A stretch of 64,000 nt of DNA from Lachnospiraceae bacterium UBA3689 (GCA_002371465.1 DFIU01000010.1:177512-241511), one strand, 5' to 3'. Counted from the stretch's first letter, positions 15,811 through 23,976 are shown. Notes: generated from the letters alone by a model not told the origin. Made by a program: numbers and translations.

Positions 15811-17169
15811 ATGGAGACGCAACGTTCAAAAAGATTTCTGGGAATTCCAGACGAATTCTGGATCGGCTTTATCCTCATGGTAGGCTTCTTTTTAAAGCTG
15901 GTCTATGACATCAACGCCGGTTACCAGGATCCGACTCTTGACGCGGGCGTCTGGATGGAGATCAAGGACGGAGTCCCCAACAGCGGGCATATCGGGGTCA
16001 TGCAGTACTATTTTACCTCCCTCCGCTTGCCGGATTTTGACCTGACCAGATATTCCCAGTTCACCCGGCCGCCTCTTTTTTACTGGATCTCGGTTTTGAT
16101 CCTGGAGATTCTGCACAGGATGATGGGCTGGGCGATCGGGACCTCCCTCCACCTGCTGCAATGCATCAACGTCATCTATGTCGCGGCAGGGACCGCCTTT
16201 GGTTTTGGTATGGTCCACCGCTTTGGCATCCGGGGACGGAAAATGACGGTCACCATCCTGTTTCTGACCATGTTCCCTGCCTATTACAACCTGGGAGCCT
16301 CTCTTACGCCCGACGCGCTTGCCTTTCTGTTTAGTATGTACGCCATGAACCGGACTTTAGTCTGGTACGGGACCAGGCGCAGCAAAGATTTTTACAAGGT
16401 CGGTCTTGCTTTGGGACTGGGGCTCATGTGTTCCTTCAGCGTCATCCTGGTCCTGCCGGCAGTCCTCATTTTGCACTACGACGCCGGCAAGGATGGCAGG
16501 AGAAATGAGACCCCCCTGGGTCGGCAGCTCCTCATTTTCTGTCTGATCGCGGGGATCATGGGGGCAGCGTGGCCGATTTTTCGGCTTGTTTATTACCATG
16601 TCCCTTTCTTTTACAGCGAAGCGGCAAAGGCGGGCGGATCTTCCCTTAAGGCTTATCCGATCCTGAGCCGCATTGGACTTCCCAATCGGGAGATCTTCCG
16701 CCGGCTCAATACGATCGGAGAGGGCAGGTACGAGTACAACATCTGGGGACAGATCTTTAAAACTGCCCTGGTCGGTTTTAAAGCTGCCAATACGGGACTT
16801 CGGATGACCAGAAGAATCGCGGTCTTTACCCTCTATTTGGGGATCGTCCTTTGCATCCTCATGCATATCATGTGGATCTACACTTTGCTTAGTTCAAAGA
16901 CCGAGATTGCCAGGAAGCATTTTCTGGTCGTGGGCTATTTGTCCATGCTGGCAGGCTTTTTATTCATCAGCTTACGGTATCCGCACATCTATGTGATGGA
17001 TTTTAAAATGATCGCTCCGATTGTCATTTTCCCGGTTATCGGATCCGGCCTTTGCGGCAGGGGGCGGGGAGGAGACAACCTCTTTGAGCGGATCACGACC
17101 TGGATGGCAAATGGTCTGACTTTGATCTACGCCATCCTGACGGCTTTCCTGTTTGGATTTTATTTCTGA
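15811..17169 (+). CDS. Multi-spanning GT39 (ArnT/PMT-like) family protein with degenerate active site
   Basis: The 452-residue membrane protein has about ten hydrophobic segments. It resembles clostridial family 39 glycosyltransferases, which use polyprenyl-phosphate sugars outside the membrane. Recognisable landmarks are SGHIGVMQYYF near 65, LPDFD near 74 and RPPLFYWIS near 86. The usual acidic-histidine loop (QHD) reads YQDPTLDAG, the YHPPLHH motif reads TRPPLFY (Arg86 for His), the TKxS motif reads CSFS, and the late NxRY-like motif reads MDFKMIAP. These changes suggest loss of sugar-transferase activity or a new substrate. Translation starts at an ATG behind AGGAGCAG. The metallo-beta-lactamase gene follows after 13 bp. 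Confidence 0.7.
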   Translation: METQRSKRFLGIPDEFWIGFILMVGFFLKLVYDINAGYQDPTLDAGVWMEIKDGVPNSGHIGVMQYYFTSLRLPDFDLTRYSQFTRPPLFYWISVLILEILHRMMGWAIGTSLHLLQCINVIYVAAGTAFGFGMVHRFGIRGRKMTVTILFLTMFPAYYNLGASLTPDALAFLFSMYAMNRTLVWYGTRRSKDFYKVGLALGLGLMCSFSVILVLPAVLILHYDAGKDGRRNETPLGRQLLIFCLIAGIMGAAWPIFRLVYYHVPFFYSEAAKAGGSSLKAYPILSRIGLPNREIFRRLNTIGEGRYEYNIWGQIFKTALVGFKAANTGLRMTRRIAVFTLYLGIVLCILMHIMWIYTLLSSKTEIARKHFLVVGYLSMLAGFLFISLRYPHIYVMDFKMIAPIVIFPVIGSGLCGRGRGGDNLFERITTWMANGLTLIYAILTAFLFGFYF

Positions 17170-17182
17170 GGAGGATCAAGAT

Positions 17183-18331
17183 ATGGAGCTGTTGATTGCA
17201 GGCGGCTGCCTGGAGCATGGGAGGAACTGTTTCTATGTCAGGGGCAGGGAAGTGAGCTTTCTGGTCGATGCCGGGATCATGAAGGAAAATCCGGATACGC
17301 CCTATCCTGAACTGACGAAGGACCAGATTCAGGATGCGGCCTACCTCTTTTTGACCCACTGCCATTCCGACCACACCGGTGCGGTTAAATGGCTCTATGA
17401 TCAGGGCTTTCATGGAGAAGTCATCGCCAGCGCTCCGACCTTTGCCTGGATGAAGGACGCCGTTCCCGGCAGGACGCTGGAGTCCATGTCGGTCCCTGGG
17501 AAGAAATGCAAGGTGGACGACCATCTTAAAATGACCTGGGGACGGAGCGGCCACTGCATCGGGTCGGTCTGGTACCTCTTCCGCCTGGACGGCAGAAAGA
17601 TTCTCTTTACCGGGGACTACCAGGAACACTCGGGCGCTTATAAATGCGACCGGATCCGGGACCTGTCTGCTGACCTGGCGCTTGTGGACACCGCCTATGG
17701 AACAGAGAGCGGGACAGCCGGGGACTACCGCAAAGACTTTGAGGGCAGCATGGACCGGCTGGTCAAGACCAACCGTCCCTATCTTTTCCCGGTTCCTTCT
17801 CACGGGAGGGGACTGGATGTCCTGCGGGCTCTTTCGGAACGGGAAATTCCCATCTACATGGAAGATGCCATCATCAGCGAATGTCTGGAGACACCGGACC
17901 GCGAGTTCTGGCTCAGAAAGAAGTTCCGCGGCTCCTTTGGCAACAGCGAGGTTCATACCATGGAAGAACTGGGGCAGCTGATGGAGGAGACGGGCGGTCT
18001 GTCCTTCCTGGAGCTGCCCATCGGGATTCTGGTCCAGGACTCCCAGTTGATCCGGCAGGAGAACCGGGACCTGACGGCGGCTGTCATTAAAGCCGGCGGA
18101 AGGGTAGTTCTGACCGGTAAGCAGGACCCGGCAAGTTTTTCCCGGGATCTGCTGAGTAGGGGAGATGCGGTTTTTTGGAAGATCTCCGTCCATCAAAATG
18201 CGGACGAGGCGTTGAAACTGAAACATAAGAACCGCTTCCGTTTCATGATTCCCTGCCACTGCCGTAAGAAGCTGGATTTTAAAGAGCGAGATATCCTGAC
18301 GGTCCGAACTGGAAATCTGGTGAAATTCTGA
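17183..18331 (+). CDS. Metallo-beta-lactamase fold hydrolase, RNase J/CPSF-like (beta-CASP type)
   Basis: This 382-residue protein carries the dinuclear metal signature THCHSDHTG (near 54), the third-motif histidine in SGHCIGS (near 125) and the bridging Asp in LFTGDYQEHSGAY (near 147). The C-terminal half (VPSHGRGLDVLRAL, then a final PCHCRKK) resembles the beta-CASP and RMM parts of RNA-processing exonucleases and of small MBL-family hydrolases. The substrate is unknown; RNA or a phosphodiester is most likely. The ATG at 17183 follows GAGGAGGATCAAG and is preferred to the in-frame ATG at 17153, which lies inside the upstream gene. All metal ligands look intact. Confidence 0.8.
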   Translation: MELLIAGGCLEHGRNCFYVRGREVSFLVDAGIMKENPDTPYPELTKDQIQDAAYLFLTHCHSDHTGAVKWLYDQGFHGEVIASAPTFAWMKDAVPGRTLESMSVPGKKCKVDDHLKMTWGRSGHCIGSVWYLFRLDGRKILFTGDYQEHSGAYKCDRIRDLSADLALVDTAYGTESGTAGDYRKDFEGSMDRLVKTNRPYLFPVPSHGRGLDVLRALSEREIPIYMEDAIISECLETPDREFWLRKKFRGSFGNSEVHTMEELGQLMEETGGLSFLELPIGILVQDSQLIRQENRDLTAAVIKAGGRVVLTGKQDPASFSRDLLSRGDAVFWKISVHQNADEALKLKHKNRFRFMIPCHCRKKLDFKERDILTVRTGNLVKF

Positions 18332-18371
18332 TTCCTTCGTAAAATATATGGCAGACATGGCAGCTTTGAGC

Positions 18372-18377
18372 TATAAT
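18372..18377 (+). promoter_or_regulatory. -10 element of the lactonase gene
   Basis: A perfect TATAAT lies 35 bp upstream of the start at 18412. The sequence 17 bp upstream, TGGCAG, is a weak -35 and is part of a short direct repeat (ATGGCAGACATGGCAG). Confidence 0.45.
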
Positions 18378-18411
18378 AATTGGTGATATTTCATAATAAG
18401 AGGAGATCAAC

Positions 18412-19557
18412 ATGGCTGAAAAGGATGCATATGTAGCTTACGTCGGTACTTATACCAACGGGACAAGCAAGGGAATTCATATCTATGACGTCGATGTAGA
18501 GGAAGGACTTCTTTATCTCAGAAAAGTCGTACCGGTCAACAATTCTTCTTATATTACCAGATCGAAAAACAGAAAGTTTCTCTACTCCATCGCCGATGAA
18601 GGGGTAAGAGCTTTTCAGATTATGCCGGACGGCGACCTTCGCGCCATCAACCAGGTCGATATCAACGGAATGAGAGGCTGCCACATGTCCGTCGATGAGG
18701 AGGGCAAGTACCTCTTCGTGGCAGGTTATCACGACGGCAAGGTGACGGTCGTCCATACCCACAAGGACGGAGAGCTGGGCAGTCTCATGGACGGCGTATT
18801 CCACAAGGGCATCGGAGCGGTCAACGAAAGGTCCTTCAGACCCCACGTCTGCTGTGTCCGGGTTACGCCGGACAACAAGTTTCTCTGCGCGGTCGACAAC
18901 GGCATCGACCAGATCGTCCTCTATAAGATCAACCATACCTACAACAGGCTGGATCAGGTCGATATCCTGCGGATGGGAAGGGAAGCGGGTCCCAGAAGTA
19001 TTCACTTCAGCCGCAACGGCAAGTTCGCCTATGTCCTCTGCGAAATCACCAACGTTGTCCGGGTCTATTCCTACTCGGTGGTAAACGGCTATCCGGTCTT
19101 TGAACTGATTCAGGAAGTCTCCACTCTGTCCGATGAGCGGGATCCTCACGATGCGGCATCGGCGCTCCGCATTTCCTACGACGGCAATTACCTCTTCTGC
19201 TCGACTTCGGGCGATGATTCCGTCGCCTGCTATATGATCGACCAGGAAAAGGGCTTTTTGGACCGCCTCTTCTCCCTGCCTACGGGCGGCAGATATCCCA
19301 AAGATATCGCGGTCTTCCCAGATCAGAAGCATCTTGCCGTCGTCAACAACGGCGAGGGGACCATCACGACCTTCGGTATCGACTACGAGAAGCGGAACCT
19401 GGTCATGAAGGGCAAGCCGCAGACTCTCGATACACCCAACGCCATGGTCTTCCAGAAGATCGAAAAGGCGCCCGATCATTTCCGCCACATCACCGAGCAG
19501 GAAGCGGAAGATGAGGCGCAGGCGATCGTCAGAAATACCGAGCCGGTCTGCCTGTAA
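18412..19557 (+). CDS. pgl: Lactonase-family beta-propeller protein (6-phosphogluconolactonase YbhE type)
   Basis: The 381-residue protein has the repeated blade motifs of the seven-bladed lactonase family: VGTYTNGTSKGIHIYDVD at the N-terminus, RPHVCCVRVTPDNKFLCAVD near 143, GPRSIHFSRNGKFAYVLCE near 193 and YPKDIAVFPDQKHLAVVN near 303. Enzymes of this family hydrolyse 6-phosphogluconolactone in the oxidative pentose phosphate pathway; some members act on other lactones. There is no signal peptide, so it is cytosolic. It starts at an ATG behind AAGAGGAGATCAAC and has its own -10 element and a terminator, so it is a single-gene unit. Confidence 0.85.
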   Translation: MAEKDAYVAYVGTYTNGTSKGIHIYDVDVEEGLLYLRKVVPVNNSSYITRSKNRKFLYSIADEGVRAFQIMPDGDLRAINQVDINGMRGCHMSVDEEGKYLFVAGYHDGKVTVVHTHKDGELGSLMDGVFHKGIGAVNERSFRPHVCCVRVTPDNKFLCAVDNGIDQIVLYKINHTYNRLDQVDILRMGREAGPRSIHFSRNGKFAYVLCEITNVVRVYSYSVVNGYPVFELIQEVSTLSDERDPHDAASALRISYDGNYLFCSTSGDDSVACYMIDQEKGFLDRLFSLPTGGRYPKDIAVFPDQKHLAVVNNGEGTITTFGIDYEKRNLVMKGKPQTLDTPNAMVFQKIEKAPDHFRHITEQEAEDEAQAIVRNTEPVCL

Positions 19558-19572
19558 AATATGATTAAAGCG

Positions 19573-19616
19573 AAAAAATCGTCTCCATCCCAAAAAACGG
19601 GTGGGGGCGATTTTTT
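19573..19616. terminator. Bidirectional terminator between the lactonase gene and aroC
   Basis: AAAAAATCG and CGATTTTTT bound a long GC-rich stem with the loop AAAAAAC. T runs on both strands allow it to end transcription from the + side (lactonase) and the - side (aroC). Confidence 0.88.
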
Positions 19617-19656
19617 ACTTTAATCTTTACTTTCGCAGTGAAATCGGCAGAAATCT

Positions 19657-20685
19657 TTATCGGTAGAAATCTTTGATAGAAGACAGGCGGGCTGTCATAT
19701 TGATCATCATGGCATCCAAGATAGTGATGGCAGCCATGGATTCGACGACGACAGCGGCTCTGGGACCGATGACCGGATCGTGCCTGCCATGAATTGAAAT
19801 CTTGGTTTCTTTGCCATCCTTGGTGACCGTATCTTGCCTTAAGCTGATCGAGGGCGTCGGTTTGAAGTAGACATGGAGACGGATATCCGCTCCGGTTGAG
19901 ATCCCTCCCAAGATGCCTCCGGCGTGGTTGGTAAGAGGGGCGATGCGACCGTTTTTCAGCCCGAAGGCATCGTTATTTTCCGAACCCTTGGCTTGGGAAA
20001 CAAGAGAGCCGTCGCCGATATCGAGACTCTTGACTGCCCCGATAGAGAAGATGGCTTGCCCCAGCCGTGCATCCAGTTTGTCAAAGACCGGATCTCCAAT
20101 CCCAGCCGGTACGCCGTGGATGAGGCAGTTCACTTCGGACCCGCACGAATCGCCCTCGGCGCGGCACTGATCCAGGTAAGGCTCCGCCTCTTTAAAGGGG
20201 TGACCACCGATTGCCGTGGCGCGGGTATCAAAGGAGATGCCCAGTTCCTTCAGGATTTTAGATGCCAGAGCGCCAGCCGCGACGCGACCCACTGTCTCCC
20301 TGCCGGAGGATCGACCGCCGCCCCGATAGTCGCGGAAACCGTATTTGGCGTCAAAGCCGAAGTCCGCATGACCGGGGCGGTACTTGTCCGCCAGATCGGC
20401 ATAATCGTGAGAGCGCTGGTCCTGATTCCAGATGATGAGGGAGATTGGCGTACCGGTCGTCCTGCCCTCAAAGGTCCCGGACAGAATCTGGACCTGGTCC
20501 GGCTCGTTGCGCTTGGTCGAAAATTTCCCGGCGTTGGGACGCCTTCTGCCCATATAATCCTCAAAATCCTGTTCCTTGAGAGGAAGTCCAGCCGGGCAGC
20601 CGTCGATCACGACACCGAGTGCCTTGCCGTGGGATTCTCCCCAGGTTGAGATGCGAAAGATTGTTCCGTATTGAGATCCAGCCAT
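19657..20685 (-). CDS. aroC: Chorismate synthase AroC
   Basis: The 342-residue enzyme makes chorismate from EPSP with reduced FMN, the last step of the shikimate pathway. Signatures are GTIFRISTWGESHG at the N-terminus, RRRPNAGKFSTKRNEPD near 40-55, and GGRSSGRETVGRVAAGA near 122. The start is the ATG at 20685 behind GGAGACAATTT; the longer reading from 20715 has no ribosome binding site. No other shikimate gene is nearby. Its promoter lies inside the left copy of the 42-bp repeat that flanks the Van-type island. Confidence 0.96.
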   Translation of the reverse strand: MAGSQYGTIFRISTWGESHGKALGVVIDGCPAGLPLKEQDFEDYMGRRRPNAGKFSTKRNEPDQVQILSGTFEGRTTGTPISLIIWNQDQRSHDYADLADKYRPGHADFGFDAKYGFRDYRGGGRSSGRETVGRVAAGALASKILKELGISFDTRATAIGGHPFKEAEPYLDQCRAEGDSCGSEVNCLIHGVPAGIGDPVFDKLDARLGQAIFSIGAVKSLDIGDGSLVSQAKGSENNDAFGLKNGRIAPLTNHAGGILGGISTGADIRLHVYFKPTPSISLRQDTVTKDGKETKISIHGRHDPVIGPRAAVVVESMAAITILDAMMINMTARLSSIKDFYR

Positions 20686-20727
20686 AAATTGTCTCCCATC
20701 TGTAAGAAAAATCAAGAAGTCATATCA

Positions 20728-20769
20728 CTTCTTCAGTATACGTTACGCCGCTTGATAAGGAAAGCATTT
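20728..20769 (+). repeat. Left copy of the 42-bp imperfect direct repeat flanking the Van-type island
   Basis: These 42 bp match 23932-23973 at 34 positions without gaps; TTCTTCAGTATAC is identical in both. Weaker similarity continues to the right through TTGAC and TTGAT. The copies bracket 3.2 kb of AT-rich sequence with the VanR/VanZ/VanS-type genes. The remaining 20770-21015 contains no gene; it holds candidate promoter and operator sites for the regulator gene. Confidence 0.75.
20735..20763 (-). promoter_or_regulatory. Promoter of aroC
   Basis: On the - strand TTTCCT (20763-20758) and TATACT (20740-20735) are spaced by 17 bp, about 50 bp before the aroC start. The same arrangement (TTTCAT, 17 bp, TATACT) is preserved in the second copy of the repeat at 23932-23973, which supports it as a real element. 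Confidence 0.55.
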
Positions 20770-20901
20770 GACCTGATAAAAAAATTGATTCCTACGTGGA
20801 TGGTAACCGGAATGATGTGCGTTTAAACATCCTCTCCAATTACTTGGAAGGAATGCAAGGCTCAAGACGACCGGTAGATTTGCAGAGCTTAGTACAGAGA
20901 C

Positions 20902-20977
20902 TATAATGATTCTAAGGAAAATCTTAATCATTCCTTAAGGACTTATTTGAGAATGTCAATGACAGAATTGGCATAAT
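20902..20977 (+). promoter_or_regulatory. Control region of the VanR-type operon
   Basis: Two candidate promoters are visible: TTTGCA (20879-20884), 17 bp, TATAAT (20902-20907); and TTGAGA (20947-20952), 19 bp, CATAAT (20972-20977). Between them CTTAAT at 20923 and CTTAAG at 20934 form a direct repeat with an 11-bp period, the spacing typical of OmpR-family binding sites. This suggests autoregulation by the downstream response regulator acting on the second promoter. Confidence 0.45.
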
Positions 20978-21015
20978 ATTTTTACGACTCAGCAGGAAGT
21001 AGGAGTTGATAACGC

Positions 21016-21705
21016 ATGGATAAAATTTTAGTCGTAGATGACGAAAAGGATATTGCCGATCTGATCGAAGTTTATAAGAAAAATGAAAACTATACTGTAT
21101 TTAAATGCTATACAGCGGAAGAAGCCTTGAACTGCATCAGGACACAGGAGCTTGATTTAGCGATACTGGATATTATGCTTCCGGGAACGGATGGATTTGC
21201 TATCTGCAAGAAAATACGTGAAAACTACATCTACCCCGTTATCATGTTGACCGCTAAAGATACAGAAGTTGATAAAATCAATGGGCTCGCCTTAGGGGCA
21301 GACGATTATGTAACGAAGCCTTTTAAACCATTGGAACTTATGGCAAGAGTGAAAGCGCAGCTCCGCCGCTATAAGAAATTTTCTAAGGAGGAGCGTCTAC
21401 CTTCCGAATCAAAACTGACATATGAGAATCTGGAACTGGATACTTCCAGTTATGAATGCCGTTTAGATGGAACACCTGTCGCCCTGACGCCTACGGAATT
21501 CTCCATCCTAAGGATCCTGCTTGAAAATCTTGGAATGGTTGTCAGTGTAGAGACTTTGTTCAAGGCAATCTGGAAAGATGAGTATTACAGTAAGAGCAGC
21601 AGTACGATAACCGTCCATATCCGGCACATACGGGAAAAATTAAAGGATACAGGAGAAAAGCCTTTTTACATCAAAACAGTATGGGGAATCGGTTATAAGA
21701 TATGA
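21016..21705 (+). CDS. VanR-like OmpR-family response regulator
   Basis: The 229-residue regulator has a receiver domain (1-120: VVDDEKD with the acidic pocket, phospho-acceptor Asp52 in LDIMLPG, Thr in MLTAKD, Lys in VTKPF) and a C-terminal winged helix (about 135-229, with TPTEFSILRILLENLG and TVHIRHIREKL). It resembles VanR and other regulators of cell-wall stress or peptide-resistance loci. The gene is AT-rich with codon use unlike its neighbours (ATA, AAA and TTA are frequent), which suggests acquisition by transfer. It is followed after 13 bp by a VanZ-like gene and then by the cognate kinase. Confidence 0.92.
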   Translation: MDKILVVDDEKDIADLIEVYKKNENYTVFKCYTAEEALNCIRTQELDLAILDIMLPGTDGFAICKKIRENYIYPVIMLTAKDTEVDKINGLALGADDYVTKPFKPLELMARVKAQLRRYKKFSKEERLPSESKLTYENLELDTSSYECRLDGTPVALTPTEFSILRILLENLGMVVSVETLFKAIWKDEYYSKSSSTITVHIRHIREKLKDTGEKPFYIKTVWGIGYKI

Positions 21706-21718
21706 GAGGGAAGAAGTT

Positions 21719-22237
21719 ATGTTAAAAGAACGGAATCAAAAATTATATTACCTCACGATGGCTATGTTTCTGACATACCTGCTGTTTCTGGTATGGGTTA
21801 TTTTATTTAAACTGGAGTTCTCATTGAAAGCACTTGGGACTGTCAGAGCATATAATTTTATCCCATTTCATTATGAGGAGGAACATGATGTCAGATTTCA
21901 TCTCTCCGAAGTGCTTGAAAATATGGCTATTTTTATTCCTGCCGGCATATACCTGTGTCTGCTTTGGGGAAAGCTGTCATTTAGGAAAAAGATAGCTTTG
22001 GTTTTCGTCCTTTCTCTTGTTTTGGAATGTTCGCAATATATACTTGCAGTAGGCAGCTTTGATGTAACGGACCTTATCACCAATACCGTTGGCGGAATGG
22101 TTGGGATCGCATTTTATTGGATCGGACAGGTCCTTTTTCATGACAAAGAAAGAGCAGAGAGAACCCTTGCCCTTCTCGTGAATGTGGTCACGATCCTGCT
22201 TGTCGGTGGCGTCTTTTTTATCTTATCGGTGAATTAA
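21719..22237 (+). CDS. VanZ-like membrane protein
   Basis: The 172-residue protein has four hydrophobic segments (about 10-30, 65-80, 90-110 and 145-170) and VanZ-family features: the early LVWVILFKL, YNFIPFHYEEEHDV near 45-60, ENMAIFIPAGIYLCLL near 66, and LECSQYILAVGSFDVTDLITNTVGGMVG near 100-128. VanZ proteins modulate glycopeptide, mainly teicoplanin, susceptibility; chromosomal relatives have uncertain roles. It lies between the regulator and kinase genes, an uncommon order. The base composition matches the island rather than the flanks. Confidence 0.85.
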   Translation: MLKERNQKLYYLTMAMFLTYLLFLVWVILFKLEFSLKALGTVRAYNFIPFHYEEEHDVRFHLSEVLENMAIFIPAGIYLCLLWGKLSFRKKIALVFVLSLVLECSQYILAVGSFDVTDLITNTVGGMVGIAFYWIGQVLFHDKERAERTLALLVNVVTILLVGGVFFILSVN

Positions 22238-22249
22238 GGAGAAGGGCTC

Positions 22250-23317
22250 ATGGATTCTGTCAATCAACATCAAATTGAACGAAAACTCCGTCACCAGATG
22301 CTTAGCATTCTGGTTCTCTGGGCTGTTGGCGGTCTTATTATTTGCGCGTTTCTGGGCACGATCGGAGATGAGTCAAACAATCCAGTTCTTGCATGGCTTG
22401 GATCAAGGATTGATCTGCTGTATATCATGTTTTTATTTATTGGCTTTTTCGGTGTTTTCTCTTTCTATTGGAAAAAGCCATGGACTTATCTGGACCAAGT
22501 TGTGAATGCAACGGAGATCATTTACGAGAAAAGTGCAAAAGTGATTACCCTTCCTGAACTTCTGCATGAAGTGGAAAGTCGGATGAATCAAATTAAACTC
22601 TCTCTTATGACGAGCGAGAAAAGCATTGCGGAGGCGGAAGAAAAAAAGAAAGAGCTGGTTCTGTATCTTGCACATGACATTCGCACGCCGTTGACTACAG
22701 TAATTGGGTATTTGAGTCTTTTGAGCGAAGCTCCGGATATGCCGTCGGAGCAAAGAAAGAAGTACATCAAAATTGCGCTGAGTAAATCAGAGAGATTGGA
22801 TGTATTGATTAATGAACTCTTTGACTTGACCAGATACAATTCAAAGGCTGTGCCTCTCCATAAGACGGCAATGGATCTTTCCTGTCTGCTTTCGCAGATC
22901 GCAGACGAATTTTATCCAACCCTTTCGGCAAATGAAAATACTGTAACCGTGTCAGCAGAAGAGAAACTGATTATTTCCGCTGATACGGAATTACTGGCAC
23001 GGATGTTTGGAAATCTCCTGAAAAATGCGGCATCTTATAGCGATAGGGGGTCGGAATTTGTTATCTCAGCTAAGAAGGAGAATGACGATGCCCTTATCGC
23101 CTTTCAAAACACAGGGGAGACAATCGCCCCGGAAAATTTACAAACGATGTTTGATAAATTCAGCCGGTTGGATCAGTCGCGAACATCGGAAACTGGCGGG
23201 ACCGGCTTAGGTTTGTCTATCGCAAAAGAAATTGTCGAATTGCATGGAGGAACAATTTCCGCGCAAAGTAAAGACCGGACGATTACCGTTCTTGTTCGTC
23301 TGCCGATTAAGTCTTAA
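22250..23317 (+). CDS. VanS-like sensor histidine kinase
   Basis: The 355-residue membrane kinase has two transmembrane segments (about 18-38 and 58-76) with a very short external loop, a HAMP-like linker, and the phospho-acceptor His142 in LAHDIRTPLTTVIGYL. The ATPase domain follows (N box NLLKNAASYS near 258, G box GTGLGLSIAKEI near 320). The short loop suggests sensing within the membrane, as in VanS-type or intramembrane-sensing kinases. It presumably phosphorylates the regulator at 21016. No ligase or efflux gene of a full glycopeptide cluster is present, so the target genes are unknown. Confidence 0.92.
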   Translation: MDSVNQHQIERKLRHQMLSILVLWAVGGLIICAFLGTIGDESNNPVLAWLGSRIDLLYIMFLFIGFFGVFSFYWKKPWTYLDQVVNATEIIYEKSAKVITLPELLHEVESRMNQIKLSLMTSEKSIAEAEEKKKELVLYLAHDIRTPLTTVIGYLSLLSEAPDMPSEQRKKYIKIALSKSERLDVLINELFDLTRYNSKAVPLHKTAMDLSCLLSQIADEFYPTLSANENTVTVSAEEKLIISADTELLARMFGNLLKNAASYSDRGSEFVISAKKENDDALIAFQNTGETIAPENLQTMFDKFSRLDQSRTSETGGTGLGLSIAKEIVELHGGTISAQSKDRTITVLVRLPIKS

Positions 23318-23369
23318 GTAAAAAGCAGTTTTTTATTAGAAATATCTTAATCTATTTGAAGCTATATCT

Positions 23370-23639
23370 TTGAGATTGAAGATCCTATCGCTGCCCTTGG
23401 TACTTGTTCCGGTTTTTACCGGAGCTTTTACTGAAAAAAGCTGGCTTGTATCCATGCTTCCAGCCGGGGGAGTTGGTTTTAATACGAATTTATTGTATCA
23501 GCTTGTTGATTTTAGATTCCTTCATTTAGGTATGCATAGCTTCTGGGCACCTAAAATAACGATGACCTTTGCCATCATTTGGATTCCAGTATTTTTAACA
23601 CTTACCGTTTATTCTTACTGTAAGCATCAGATCAGATAG
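23370..23639 (+). CDS. Small membrane protein, possibly a C-terminal permease fragment
   Basis: The 89-residue reading frame begins at a TTG without a recognisable ribosome binding site; the frame is closed by a stop at 23337, so no longer start exists. It has two hydrophobic segments (about 3-20 and 64-83) with the loop LPAGGVGFN between them and ends with YCKHQIR. The pattern recalls the last part of ABC-2 type permeases found beside regulator/kinase pairs in Firmicutes, so it may be the remnant of a truncated transporter gene. This is inference; a genuine small gene cannot be excluded. Confidence 0.4.
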   Translation: MRLKILSLPLVLVPVFTGAFTEKSWLVSMLPAGGVGFNTNLLYQLVDFRFLHLGMHSFWAPKITMTFAIIWIPVFLTLTVYSYCKHQIR

Positions 23640-23789
23640 AGAGAGGAGGATTTACACGGCTCGATGCCATATCTTTGGGGCAGCTTAACTGAGAATCGAT
23701 TTAAAAAATTGATGTACATGGATCTGTCAATCAGGATGTAAATGTATCCTTGCACCAATATAAGAATATAAGTGCGTTTTGACTTAATA

Positions 23790-23847
23790 AAAAGGAAAAG
23801 CTTCTGCAATACCTCCCAAGAAGGGGGGGAGAGAGGCTTTTCCTTTT
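23790..23847. terminator. Strong bidirectional terminator at the right end of the island
   Basis: The perfect 12-bp arms AAAAGGAAAAGC (23790-23801) and GCTTTTCCTTTT (23836-23847) enclose a second inner stem CCTCCC/GGGGGG. It closes the Van-type operon. The stretch 23640-23789 before it holds no gene that I can support. Confidence 0.85.
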
Positions 23848-23931
23848 GTGATTAAACTTAAAAAATGCCAACCGCTTATGCTGAATGAAAAGGTGGCGTC
23901 AAATCGTCTCGCGATTCCATGAATTTGACCG

Positions 23932-23973
23932 TTTCTTCAGTATACTTTACTCCACTACATAATGAAAGTATTT
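23932..23973 (+). repeat. Right copy of the 42-bp imperfect direct repeat
   Basis: Partner of 20728-20769 (34 of 42 positions identical). Its right end runs directly into the -35 element of the rhomboid-lysA promoter. It also keeps the leftward TTTCAT-17 bp-TATACT arrangement that serves aroC in the left copy, although no leftward gene starts here. Confidence 0.75.
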
Positions 23974-23976
23974 CGA

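Noticed and set aside
19924..20649. 241-codon frame on the + strand
   Set aside because: Antisense to aroC, with no family resemblance and no ribosome binding site.
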